A stretch of DNA of 64,000 nt, from the NCBI GenBank assembly GCA_030770425.1, contig JASJFT010000125.1:62001-126000 (forward strand), written 5' to 3'. A program made the translations under genes and the position numbers. How positions within the stretch are numbered: position 1 is the first letter of the stretch; each line of letters begins with the position of its first letter. The notes below the pieces were generated by a model. It was given only the letters and a program-made list of their open reading frames with translations. It made no database searches and was not told where the DNA came from. This DNA is from Darksidea phi (lineage: Eukaryota; Ascomycota; Dothideomycetes; Pleosporales; Lentitheciaceae). Positions 45,170 through 55,742 of the stretch are shown piece by piece.

Positions 45170-46948
45170 TCAACCTTTGCGCTGCATATCTACTTTCCAC
45201 GCCCGGGGATTGACCTTGATCGCCCTTCCGTCCGAATCTAAGGTGAACAATATCTGGTCAAGCGTGTGCTGTCCATAGACATTCGCCTCGGGGCTGAACC
45301 AGGATGGACAAGCGTCAAAGACACTGCGTTCCTCATTTGGATTCCACGAACTTTTCAACGCTCTCCACGATATCTCCGTCATTCCACCTTCCAGGTCGCG
45401 TCGCAGATTCGTGGGCAGCAGACGAAAATTCTCGGTATTGATAGTCTCTCCGACCAATTGCGAGAGACCTGCAAGGACGTTGGTTCCGTTGTGCATCCAC
45501 TTCTCGACCCCCAATCCGGGCTTCCCAGCTTCGGTGGACAGTGTCACTGTGGCATTGGTAACATTAGTGGTGGCCGTGTATGTACCGGCATACTCCGCCT
45601 CGGCTTGCTCGCGAGCTGCTTCTTCCAACGCTGGGAACACGATGTCAATGATCCTATCACCCAACCAGTCCTTTTCGCCCGGTCCGCCAACGAGCGCTGT
45701 GAACCCAATGTTGTAATCGGGAACTACAACGAACTTCGTGTGGTATAGCCCATAGTCTCCGCCTTTCGCGAAAACATCGATTACTCCGCGGCTGGATTTG
45801 GTATCGACACGGTAAATCTCCCAAGGGCGACCAAGGGCACTGCGCAGATCCGATGTGAAGGCTGTCGGTTTTAGCCATGCGCGCGTTATGTTGGTGTCCA
45901 AGAAGGTGGATCCAAGTATTGACCGGCCAATCTGCGATAGATCATTCATAGAAGAATAGACGCCACCTGTGGGCGCCATATCCCCAAACTCCCGTCTGAA
46001 GTCGCTGCTTACCAGGTCCATCAAAATTGCACCTCTTGATATATCCGGTGTATTTATTGAAGTACCAGTTAGCTCAAGTGCACTACTCAACGACTGTATA
46101 GCTTCCTTGTACGATTTTCCGGTCAAGGATTCTAGTACATATGCAAGAACCACGAACGCCGTATTGGTGTATCCCGGTGTCGTGTTCGGACGCTGTGTGG
46201 GCTGGCGTGTATCAAGACTTGCAAAAAATTCCTTGCGAGAGCAAGTGAAGCCACTGTCTACGGTAAGCTTGCAAGGTTGCTCTTCCGACGGCTTTAATGG
46301 TGGGAGGCCGAGTTGTTCGGCGAGATCTGGATTTTCGAGGACCGGGTTTATGCCTCCTTCTACCACAACGTCTGATACTCTACGTCAGCAGAACATACGT
46401 TGCAGCTGAGCGTGTTAAGTCTCACAATTCACTGGTACACTAGCAATCTGTCCAGCGAGCGCTCCAATGGTAACATCATTCCACTTCACAAAGTCCACCT
46501 CATTCTTTTTCCACTTTTCATCCCCCTTCAGCTCTGGAATCACATCCGTAACTGGCACATCCCACCATCCATCTCCAACTTCTTTCAATAGCAAATATAC
46601 CGTAATCAATTTGGATAGACTCGCCACACGTATGATGGAATTACCATCTAATGTTTTCACACCTGCAGTGGTATTCAATATCGTACCATCGTGGTAGTAC
46701 TCAAAGAGTGGTTTCTCGGAATCGACGGAATATATTTGGACAGCAGCTGCGCTGCTGTTGGGAATAGTGCCGGTGGAGCTGTTTCCGGTAGTGAAGCCTG
46801 CGTCGTATGCCGACTTTAGCTTCTGCAGGGCGGTTTGAATGTTCGCGGAGGAGGCGAGATCCTTGGGTGGTGGGAAAACGGGCCCATTCCACGGACAAAA
46901 CGCACGCACAGCCGAGACGAGAGACAGCAACAACATAGAACGTGCCAT
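45170..46948 (-). CDS. Secreted class C beta-lactamase-like serine hydrolase
   Basis: Member of the beta-lactamase/DD-peptidase/esterase fold (PF00144 type). Fungal members include lovD-like acyltransferases and lactonases, so antibiotic resistance should not be assumed. Exons 46426-46948 and 45170-46371 give 574 residues. The N-terminus MARSMLLLSLVSAVRAFC is a short signal peptide. The catalytic SxxK is SLSK at 110-113 and the tyrosine motif is YTN in TPGYTNTAF. Several N-x-S/T sites (NSSTG, NTTAG, NVTNATVT) agree with secretion. The C-terminal ~150 residues form a second region found in fungal relatives. The single intron splits a Tyr codon. Confidence 0.93.
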
Positions 46949-47899
46949 AATGTGAATATAACGCGCCCACAAGCACAGTCACAAAACTGACAATAGCGAA
47001 AAGGTCCTCTTTTATAGGCCTAGATGCTCGGTCCATCGGATGGGGCTAAATGCGCGAACCACATACCGGTGTGAAGGTCCTGCAGCGAACGAACTGAACT
47101 CCTTCCTAACCTGGCCGTATCCAGCACACACGGGGCAAATTACGCAGCTATCTCAGCTTTGTAGGACGCCTTGCAGTTTGAATTTTACCGTAAACCTTGA
47201 TTTGAGGTGGATGAATCCGCGGCGCTGGTGTGGAGGCCCGTGTCTCCGTAGGCGAGTGTGGACATCCCCTGATGTGCGGTAGACTGGAGACCGGAGGCTG
47301 AGTGCGTTCACGGCTCTCACGCGACGCATCCTCGCTATCAGTTGGAGTTCTGCAACTGTGCACCAGCCGTCTTGGGATATCATTTAATTACCCTGGATGT
47401 ACTTTCTAACATCACCCTATGAGACCTCGGCCCTATTTCTGAAATCAGTCAATGAGCGAGCTACACCAAGCAGTGCACCCCGCCAAACATGGCTTGACCA
47501 ACGCTGTGCTTCACAACTTCAGAACCGCTGCCCGAATCAAAAGATGCATAACAAAACTCAAGTAGGACGAGGCAATTTCCACAAGCGAGCACGGCGCACG
47601 GATGACGTGGCGCTGCGTGAGCATGCGGGTGCTGCGGCCCCCAACTATTGCTCCGCCTCCTTGTAGAGCCGCATCTGCCATAAAACTCTTGCTTCCCCTA
47701 TCCGCATGTTCCCGCGAACGCTTGTTATTTCGAACGGTCCGCTTACCCGTCGTACTTGCGATCTCGTCGTTTTCGAGATTGGAGTCGTGATTGGCTAAGT
47801 TGAGCGGTGCTGGAGCGGTTCGTCGGCTGGGGTCGTTGGTGCGGGGTCGGCGGCGCTCTTCCCGTCCAGGGGGGTTAAAGACGAGATCTGTGCTTGGAG
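46949..47899. other. Intergenic region, divergent promoters
   Basis: 950 bp between the divergent hydrolase and CorA-like genes. ORFs up to 89 codons are present on both strands without motifs. No regulatory motif recognised. Confidence 0.45.
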
Positions 47900-49656
47900 A
47901 TGAGGAGTTTGAACGGTGCTACAAGGGGTGAGAAGGCTAGTGCGAAGGCGGAAGCGGGAGTCTTCGGTCCGTTGGCTGGAGCTGAGGAGAAAGTTGGATC
48001 GTGGTTATGCAATGAGGGTAAACTTTCCTACCCCTCATGTTGGATCCCAGTGCTAATAGTGTCTAGGTCCATACCAGGACTACATCGCAGCATTAAGCAG
48101 CTCTAATCCCAGCTTGAAGAAACAGGATCCCAACAACGAAAAGAATCCGTTGATAGACGGTAATGCCCTTGTCGTTCTTCTAGACGCGCCTGTAACCGAC
48201 GTCCCAACCTTTACCAAAACCGAGTTCCGAAGCGCCCAAACCCTACGCAAGCACTTTGCCTCCATATCCACCACAGCCGACAGCCCTCGCCGCCGCATCT
48301 ACATCATGGAAGGTCTCGCCAAAGACTACATCTCCATCATGGGTGGCCACTTCTTCATGGAGCCCTCGTTCTTTCAGCGCCAAGAGAGAACGTGCGTATG
48401 GAGTAACGAGTTTACCCCTACGAGTGATATGCTGCCCCAGCCGAGCTTGCTGGATCCAGAAAGGAGTTTTCATTTGCAGTACTGCGAGCTGAGGCAATTT
48501 ACTAAAGCCATTCGGAATCGGTATTACTTTTGTAAAAGGACAAGCAGACATGTGGGGATGACGCAGCCAAGGCATAAAGAAGATAGTACGACGGGAATAT
48601 TAAGGCGGAAGGTCTCGTGGTGGAGTCGGGCTACGGAAGGGGGAGGCTGGGATGGTGTGTATCTGCATGCACTCTGTTTTTGATGGCTGGCTAACAATAT
48701 GTGCAGTCGTGATACTCTGCGACCCTCAACTCCTGAAGCTCAATCCGGAACCCCAAGAATACGATCCTCGGACTGGCTTATATCGTAAGATTAATAACAT
48801 CGACGACCTGAAGAATGGCCCTTTCCAAGAAGGCTACGTCGACTTTCTGCCACCCAGCCCTCACACCGTCGCTGTGGCCAAGCCCCCTCACCCGCACAAG
48901 TCCATGCTCTGCGATCTCATCTATTACTTTGAGAATCACTCCGACCAAATTGCCGCCAACCTGTGGAATGAGCCCTCTGCATCCTCCCTGTTCGTCAAAA
49001 AGATCGTAGCAGCACACTACCTCCAACTTGTCGACTATATCAAGGCTATGCTGCCCTCTCTCGAGCTTCGCTTGACAACAGCGTGGGTGGAAGAACAGGA
49101 ACAATGGAAATCACTTCAAACGATATCGCGTCGCTGTGGCAACTACCGTGACGACGTCGAAGACACTCTTCTCAGCCTCGACTACCCCCTCGAAAACCCC
49201 CAACCAAATACCCGCGACCGTAACTGGCAAAACTGTGAAAAAGACTTCCAATACATATATTTCCGCCTCAAAGTGCTCAAAGAACGCGCAGACACCCTTA
49301 TGCAAGCCATGACAGGCCTAGCTTCCATCGCAGGCAACCGGCAGAACCTCGAAGAAGCGAAGCGTGTTAAGCGTCTCAACCTCTTAGCGCTGCTCTTCAT
49401 CCCGCTAGCGTATACGAGCTCCTTGTTTAGCATGCAGGATAACTTCGCTCCGGGCAATGGCAAGTTTTGGGTGTATTGGGTCAGTGCACTAAGTGTAGTT
49501 GCGCTTACGCTTATTGTAACGTGGGTACTTGATAGTGCGCTGAATGATGAAGCGCAGTGGGCGGTGCCTTTCAAAGGGTTTTTGGGGAGTTGGGCGCAGA
49601 AGACGACTGGTTCGGTGCCGAAGAGGAGGGCGACCGGATTTTATGTCAACAGTTAG
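47900..49656 (+). CDS. CorA-like Mg2+ transporter family protein
   Basis: Fungal CorA-like membrane protein. Exons 47900-47927, 48067-48654 and 48707-49656 give 521 residues. The 28-nt first exon (M-R-S-L-N-G-A-T-R-G) was chosen because it is the only upstream exon I found that enters exon 2 in the right frame through a GTGAGA donor. Exon 2 starts PYQDYIAALSSSNPSL and has LIDGNALVVLLD. The C-terminal third carries a coiled-coil-like helix (ERADTLMQAMTGLASIAGN) and two membrane helices: LNLLALLFIPLAYTSSLFSM and FWVYWVSALSVVALTLIVTW. The usual GMN signature at the end of helix 1 is replaced by SMQ, as in many fungal CorA-like proteins, so Mg2+ transport is uncertain. Confidence 0.85.
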
Positions 49657-50187
49657 AGGCGATGGTACCTCTACGGTGCGTTGATTCATCAAGCATGCAT
49701 GAGCGTTACAAGTCTCTCGAATTCGATTTTCCTACAAATGTATATCTAGATGTCGTACAATGAACCGCTCCAACACAGTCAGGTCTTCAGACATTTGGAG
49801 GGATGGTACCGCTGCTACACTGATGAATTGTGTTTTGACACCCGAGAACATCTTTGCTCGACGCATGTTCAAACTGCTGAGATGCGGTACTATCGAGTAT
49901 GTCCACTTGCGAGCGGCTGCATTCATAATTCTGGACTAGGACGCTTTGCATCCCGAGGACCTTGTTGGACTTTTCGCTCTAACTTTCGTGTAAGAACATG
50001 GAATTAAGCCCGTCAAAGGGAGATGCTAGAAGCAACTGCTCTATTCTACATAGGTAGACAGCTGAGCAAGAACAGTTTGCCGATGTCGACGCCAGCCGTG
50101 CTTCGTTGAAGCCTATGGAATTTGGAAGAAGTAGTATGCCATGTAGCTTTTTCTAAAAGCGCTCACTCTTCCCCTGCCTCGATCTCT
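49657..50187. other. Intergenic gap
   Basis: 3' flanks of two convergent genes; no gene recognised. Confidence 0.5.
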
Positions 50188-50638
50188 TTATCTAGCACAA
50201 AATTCCCCCATTCCCTTCCTAACAACTTCGTCATCGACAATCAAAACCGCAAAGAACCCTGCGTTGCCTTCCCCATCATTCTCGCTTCTCTGATAGTGAC
50301 ACCCGTGTGCTTCATATAAAACGTCCCCCACGTTACTGATGATTGGCTCGTTGTTCATCTGGTTCAAGCATGTACCTCCTACGGAAATGGCGACGACGGC
50401 GGCGCCGCGGTGGCGGTGGGATGGAGTGCCGCCATTGGGAGGTACGTCGACAAAGCCAGCTATCATAGATTTGCAGGGAATATTGGAGGGATGGAAGACT
50501 TTGAGGATATGAAGTCTTCGCGGTGGCTTTTGGAGATGTTGTCAATGAGGAATGGGGTAGTGAATGGGGCCGAACATGCCCTTCAATATGTCACATACCA
50601 ATTACCTTCACAACGATGGGAGGTGTGAACTCAGGCAT
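50188..50638 (-). CDS. Small cupin-domain protein, C-terminus possibly frameshifted
   Basis: Small beta-barrel cupin, often a sugar- or metal-binding protein. Exons 50606-50638 (MPEFTPPIVVK) and 50188-50526 give 123 residues. The cupin 1 motif is VDVPPNGGTPSHRHRGAAVV with the two metal His, and GDVLYEAHGCHYQ covers the distal cupin 2 region. The predicted end is GEFCAR-stop; removing one base of a T4 run (about 50199-50202 on the plus strand, AAAA) would give GEFVLDKEIEAGEE, which resembles the tail of related proteins. It could be a real frameshift, a sequencing error or a natural variation. Function unknown. Confidence 0.75.
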
Positions 50639-51238
50639 TGCGAACAGAATTTTGGTACAGTCTTCCCAAGCGCAAACTGAATGTAGATTGCAGTTGGAAG
50701 GGAAAGATCTCGTAGCCAAGGCCTACGAGTCTGGGACGCGATTTAGCTATCTCCTCAATCATATATGTGAAATGCTCGGTAACGTTGATTCTTGATCGCC
50801 TAGCAGTAGCAATGATCTTCTGGTGTAGAGCCAATAACTTGCCGACATCTCAATGCCGAGTGGCCGAACTGCTCGTGTAGTATCTGAGCACATGTGCATT
50901 GGACTCAGGTCGAACTCTTTGGTTACATTAGCTGGCTGCTCGTTGGCGTAACATTTGCCCCATTCTTTTGCTGAGGCCTATCCGTGTCGTATCGGGGTAA
51001 GTGTGGTGACCATACTTATGGAAACTGTCCGCCGGCATATCTACGCGTGAGATAGCATGAGGAGGTGCATGAGGGTGGGCCACGGTGTAATAGTTGAGCT
51101 CTTCCGGAATGCATAATGCAATGACGTCATTTGAATGCAACTCCACTCGCTTGGACCCTCCTAACGAGCTCTCGCTACCCGCCACATTCCACATTCAGAT
51201 ACCGCAATATTTGTTGCAATAAAGTTGAGGCCATCACG
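50639..51238. other. Intergenic gap with divergent promoters
   Basis: Between the cupin (minus) and the phosphatase (plus). A minus-strand ORF of 67 codons (50631-50834) overlaps the cupin start and has no motif. No gene supported. Confidence 0.45.
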
Positions 51239-52931
51239 ATGTATTGTACCTTTGGGCTGAAGACTTTCGGATGCCTTGTAGCATCCCTGCTGCCGGCGCA
51301 AGCCCACAGCTTCATTTCCTCGCCAGACCAACAGCCACTCTTCCCCTTCGACTCAACCATCGACGACGTCGCCTTCGTATCCCGCCACTGGGGCCAACTA
51401 TCTACCTACAAAGATCTCCTCCCGAGCGACTTCGGCGTTAAGAAAGTTGGATTACCAGACGGTTGCCAAATCGAGCAGGTGCATCTGCTCCAGCGGCATG
51501 CTGAGCGCTTTCCGCATCCTGGCGACGAGCAAGATGGCCTTAATATTGAGCAGTTTACAGAAAAGGTTGAGAGAGCTATTAAAGAGGGGCAGAAATTCAA
51601 GGGTCCTTTGGAGTTTCTAAACTCGTGGCGGAATATGCTGGGTGGTGAATTCATGACTGGTACTGGTGCTATGGCGGAAATCGCTTCGGGGGTGCAGTTC
51701 TGGAACAAATATGGAAGAGTATTGTACGATGCGAGCTCTGGGCAGCTTGGGTATCGGCCCGATGATGTGGAGCGGAAGCCACTTTTGCGAGGTACAACGC
51801 AAAGCCGTATTCACAATAGCTTGATGAATTGGGCGCTCGGGTTCTTTGGACCGAGTTATCAAGAGACAGCTACCTTCCCGGCAAATTGGACGGATTACTT
51901 TCATACCCTTCTCATTCCTGAGGACTCTATAAAAAAGTGGAATAATACATTAGCGTGTGAGTGTTCTTCCCCTTCAACTGATTCACTGGACGAAAATGAG
52001 CACGGATTGACGTTGGGTAGCCCAGCACTGTTGTAACAACTCTCAGAGTACTACCATTGGCGATGCCCACATGTGGAATTACACCGCGCTTTTCTCGTCT
52101 CATATATCGCGTCGTCTATCCAAAAGTACACCGAAGCAATTTCATCTCTCAGTCAAGGACACCTACGCCATGCAACTCCTCTGCTCCTATGAAACGCAAT
52201 ACCTCGGTGTTTCAGAATTCTGCGCGCTCTTTACTCGCAATGAGTGGGAGGGCTTTGAGAACAGCCTCGACATTCGATTCTTCTACAATCACGCCTTCGG
52301 GAACCCGACGGCGAGGGCCCAAGGTATTGGATACGTCGAAGAACTGCTTGCACGACTTCAGGGAAAGTTCATCAAGGAGAGCGATTCGAGTGTCAACAGC
52401 AGCATCACTGATAATGAGAAGACATTTCCGCTGGGTATGAAGTTCTACGCCGACTTCACACACGACAAGATGATTCTGGGAGCGCTGACGGCACTGAGTA
52501 TCGACTACTTTAGGCATTTACCTGATCTACACATGTACCCACCGGATAAGGACCGCCTGTTCAGGATCTCAAATCTCGTTCCCTTCACGGCGCGACTCAC
52601 CACGGAGGTCATCGGATGCGAGTCTGCGCATCCGAAGCCGGAGAAGCACGAGCGTGTTCGATACTATGCATCGCAGTATGGGTATGGTGGTGATACAAAG
52701 AGTGACAAATATCGCTTTGTACGGATGAGGCTGAATGGGGCGATCCTGCCTTTATCGTCGATTAGAGGAGGAGCGTGTAAAGGGCGGCCGGATGAGCTCT
52801 GTCCACTGAAAAAGTTTGTCGAGTCGCAAGAGAAAGCGAGGGAAAGAGCGAACTATAGACAAGCTTGTTTTGGGCATTATAAGGTGCCGATGGATGGTAG
52901 GGATTTGGATGGGACGGTGCCGAGGCAATAA
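51239..52931 (+). CDS. Secreted histidine acid phosphatase (phytase-like)
   Basis: Histidine phosphatase superfamily branch 2, releasing phosphate from phytate or other phosphomonoesters outside the cell. Exons 51239-51956 and 52021-52931 give 542 residues. A signal peptide ends near AQAHS (residues 1-24). The catalytic RHxxRxP motif is R86-H-A-E-R-F-P92. The proton-donor HD lies in ADFTHDKMILG. Block NNTLASQHCCNN-STTIGDAH across the junction and YAMQLLCSYETQYLG are as in family members. Donor GTGAGT at 51957 and an acceptor at 52020 are the only pair I found that keeps frame with a canonical donor. The C-terminal ~60 residues (Cys pairs, then basic) match fungal homologues. Confidence 0.92.
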
Positions 52932-53376
52932 GAATAGAGATTGTTGCCGGAGGCGCGGTTCTTGCGAAGCGTATGTGTATGCAAGATAGCGAATTTTGGC
53001 CAAACCACGCGGGCTCTCGCTGCATAATGGTTTAAAATAGATTGTCCGCTGCAATTCTGCGGTTCGGGTTGGGGTCTACGCATGTGAACCCTAATTTGCA
53101 CCTTGGAATAAGCCTTTACAGTTTAGCATGCTTGCTATTCTCCCTAATGAGAGACTCGATATGCTCCCCGAATTGGGAAAGCGCACAAATATAAATGCTC
53201 TCTCGTGCCACACTGCTGCGCTATGAAACCACGTAGCTGCGGCATCACCTCCTTCCATGACCACGTATTATTCTCGTCAAGCTGGTGATCCTAGCCTTCA
53301 GGCACCTTCTGCTTGCCCGCCGAAAATGCTCGATGCATAGCAATAATTCTTTTTTGAACTCCTTCTAGCATAACTA
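52932..53376. other. Intergenic gap
   Basis: No supported gene; it ends at the MITE. Short minus-strand ORFs of 74-100 codons overlap the phosphatase 3' end and lack motifs. Confidence 0.45.
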
Positions 53377-53775
53377 ACGTGTTCCACCAGCAAGCTGCGC
53401 AGCCCAAAAACCACCAAAAATCAGAAAAACCGCGCCTTGATATCTTAACAACGACTTAATAAAATAACCTAAAACTCTATATTCAGGCTTTAATACCTAT
53501 TTGAAGCGTCTAATTAAAGTCTTAGAGTAGTAGGCCTAGCCATTATCAAGATTTATCAAGATGTCGTGTTTTGGCCCCTAATTTTAAGCTAAATTACTGT
53601 ATCTCTAGAACTACTTAATAAAATACTTCTAGAGTCTAATAGTAGTTATAAAATAGATATAAAAGCCTAAGTAGAGAGTTTAGTTTATTTTATTAAGTCG
53701 TTGTTGAGATATCAAGGCGCGGTTTTTCTGATTTTTGGTGGTTTTTGGGCTGCGTAGCTTGCTGGTGGAACACGT
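53377..53775. mobile_element. MITE with 91-bp terminal inverted repeats and TA target duplication
   Basis: Left repeat 53377-53467 and right repeat 53685-53775 are inverted copies, 91 bp with two mismatches (G/A at repeat position 21 and T/C at 70), starting ACGTGTTCCACCAGC. Weaker inverted similarity extends about 40 bp further inward. TA flanks both ends (53375-53376 and 53776-53777), the insertion pattern of Tc1/mariner/pogo elements. The 217-bp interior is A+T-rich and has no transposase ORF, so it would need a transposase from elsewhere. The right end is 34 bp before the start of the next ORF. Confidence 0.88.
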
Positions 53776-53809
53776 TATTAGGATAATGATTACATAAGCC
53801 ACGCCACTC

Positions 53810-54907
53810 TTGAAAGTCGTCCACTCCGCAGCCCGCGTTGGAAACATCATCACCTCCGACACTATGCAACCGCTCGCGTGGCCGGGACAGTGCAACATGC
53901 GGCGCGCCTTCGCGTCTCTCCCTGTGGAACTCTTCCTCAACGTCCTAGACCAACTAGTTGGGACCCGCGACGGCCGTCAACCTATTGCGTATGCGCCTTC
54001 GGACGTGGTTACCAGGGCGCTGCGCGCCTTGACGCTTGTCTCACGGAATATCTATCCAGCTGCCTCCTGTTATCTGTATGCACATTGCATTTACTTGGAC
54101 AGTTGTACTAAATATGCGCGGTTCAGAAGGACGTTTGGACTTGGTCTTGGACAGCACCCGGAAGCGCTTGGATATGGCGAAGCGGGAAGGAACGATCAGC
54201 TGTTCTATGAGGCGGATATTCCCAGGCATGTTACATCCATATTCCTCTCACCACAAAAGACGGAAACCTGCGGGAGGGCGCCCATGGTCCGGCTACCCCA
54301 GATCATCGATTTGGGCCTTGCCATCGGAGCAACACTGAAGCGGCTCGCGATAGACCTACAGCCAGTGTATGCGCGAAACTCTGAGATCTTGAGCGTAAAG
54401 CCACATACAGCGACCAAAAATATCTTCCTACACATGCCGCATCTGGAAGAGCTGGTGTGCAGCTACGATGTCGTGGATTACTTTCCTCACCCACCGCCGA
54501 ATCTCAAGAGACTCGCCATGACGTTCCAGGACATAACCAACACGCATTTAGATTTCTGCTTCTCCATCTCTTCGCTCGAAATGCTGTTTTTCCTACGGCC
54601 GGGGAGGCTTTCTGCCGCACACATTGACGAGCTGTATGCGAGGTACAGAGGCCGCCACTTGGACATTGTGCTCGTGGACGTCAATGCCAATCACGTCACG
54701 CCGGAGCTGACCAGAGACTGGGAGGAAGCGGACAGAGTTACCATCTGGGAGGCCGACGTTCCAAAGAGCTATTACGGAGATGAGGATGACCTGGTGTTGT
54801 GCGACGGGTGGATATGGTCACATGGAGTGCAGGGCACTCTATGGGTGCAGGAGAAGAGGAAGATGACGGAGTGGAGGGTGATCGAGGAGAGGCTAGTGGC
54901 GCTGTAA
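53810..54907 (+). CDS. F-box-like domain protein
   Basis: Single exon; 365 residues from ATG 53810, but ATG 53864 or 53897 may be the true start, since the F-box-like segment FASLPVELFLNVLDQL begins right after Met30 (53897). Such proteins act as substrate adaptors of SCF ubiquitin ligases or as orphan F-box proteins. The rest has leucine/histidine-rich alternation (LPQIIDLGLAIGATLKRL, MPHLEELV, NLKRLAMTF, SSLEMLFFL) that could form irregular leucine-rich repeats. The C-terminus is acidic then Trp-rich. A MITE sits directly upstream and must have become part of its promoter or 5' leader. Confidence 0.7.
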   Translation: MKVVHSAARVGNIITSDTMQPLAWPGQCNMRRAFASLPVELFLNVLDQLVGTRDGRQPIAYAPSDVVTRALRALTLVSRNIYPAASCYLYAHCIYLDSCTKYARFRRTFGLGLGQHPEALGYGEAGRNDQLFYEADIPRHVTSIFLSPQKTETCGRAPMVRLPQIIDLGLAIGATLKRLAIDLQPVYARNSEILSVKPHTATKNIFLHMPHLEELVCSYDVVDYFPHPPPNLKRLAMTFQDITNTHLDFCFSISSLEMLFFLRPGRLSAAHIDELYARYRGRHLDIVLVDVNANHVTPELTRDWEEADRVTIWEADVPKSYYGDEDDLVLCDGWIWSHGVQGTLWVQEKRKMTEWRVIEERLVAL

Positions 54908-55742
54908 GATGCGATGTAGCTTGACTGAGTCTGTCACGGAAAATGCGACAGCGTTCAATTGATGGCTTGATCTGTGACTTGGAAATTACAACACCCTCTG
55001 ATACCACCAGCTGTGTATATACTCGGTGTTCTGGATCTGCGCATTGTAAGTTAGGTACTTGTACCATTATTCGGCTTTAGCTTCGGCTCAATACTGCCTT
55101 GACACGTTGTCGCAATCTTCCATTCGTGCCGTGGCCTGCAACGTAGACGGCTCGATGAGTCGGATCGCCTCCCACATCCTTCCCCTCGGACAATCAAACG
55201 TGAGGAAGACGCATAGCTCAGAAGCTGCCATGCTTTGCCCCACACCCCGCCACCGCCGAATATGGCCGTCCTTTCATCAGCAATTACCTCGTCCGCGCCC
55301 AAAGACGAGAAAAGCATAAAAACATTTTTTGCACACATCGTAGCTCGAGTCGATAATGCATCAACGGAAGTTGATTTTACCCTCGACTTCACTGGAAAAC
55401 AGTTTTACTTCGCAGAGTGTGATGCAATTAATGGCTGACGACCGATGGAAAGCTTTATAGAGTCTCGCCGACGTCCTACACTGTTGTCTGCACGACGGCT
55501 TTTTCCAGATCATCGGGCACGCTCTACCGCTATAGCTACAGCAGCGCTTCGTAGATTGGAACAGGGAGTGCTTTGACCTCACGCTAGAGCATAAGATGAA
55601 ATCTGACTATTTTTTCTACTCGGTTCATTATACACACTTGAGGACCTCGAGACACGCCTATCTTAACATCTTTTTCAGCACGCCCAAGGTCTTCGTATGA
55701 TCGATCCTAAGCATGATCGTCGCTCCTCACACTAACGTTCAC
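54908..55742. other. Intergenic gap with a small unassigned ORF
   Basis: A plus-strand ORF from ATG 55262 to 55438 would encode 58 residues (MAVLSSAITSSAPKDEKSIK...) with no recognised family; it may be a fragment. Nothing else supported. Confidence 0.35.

Noticed and set aside
45170..46948. Reading the beta-lactamase-fold protein as an antibiotic-resistance gene
   Set aside because: Fungal members of this family are usually esterases, lactonases or acyltransferases; the SxxK and Tyr motifs alone do not show beta-lactam hydrolysis.
51957..52048. Alternative phosphatase splice using the acceptor at 52046 or 52048
   Set aside because: With the canonical GTGAGT donor these create a TAG stop or the wrong frame; the acceptor at 52020 restores frame and family sequence.
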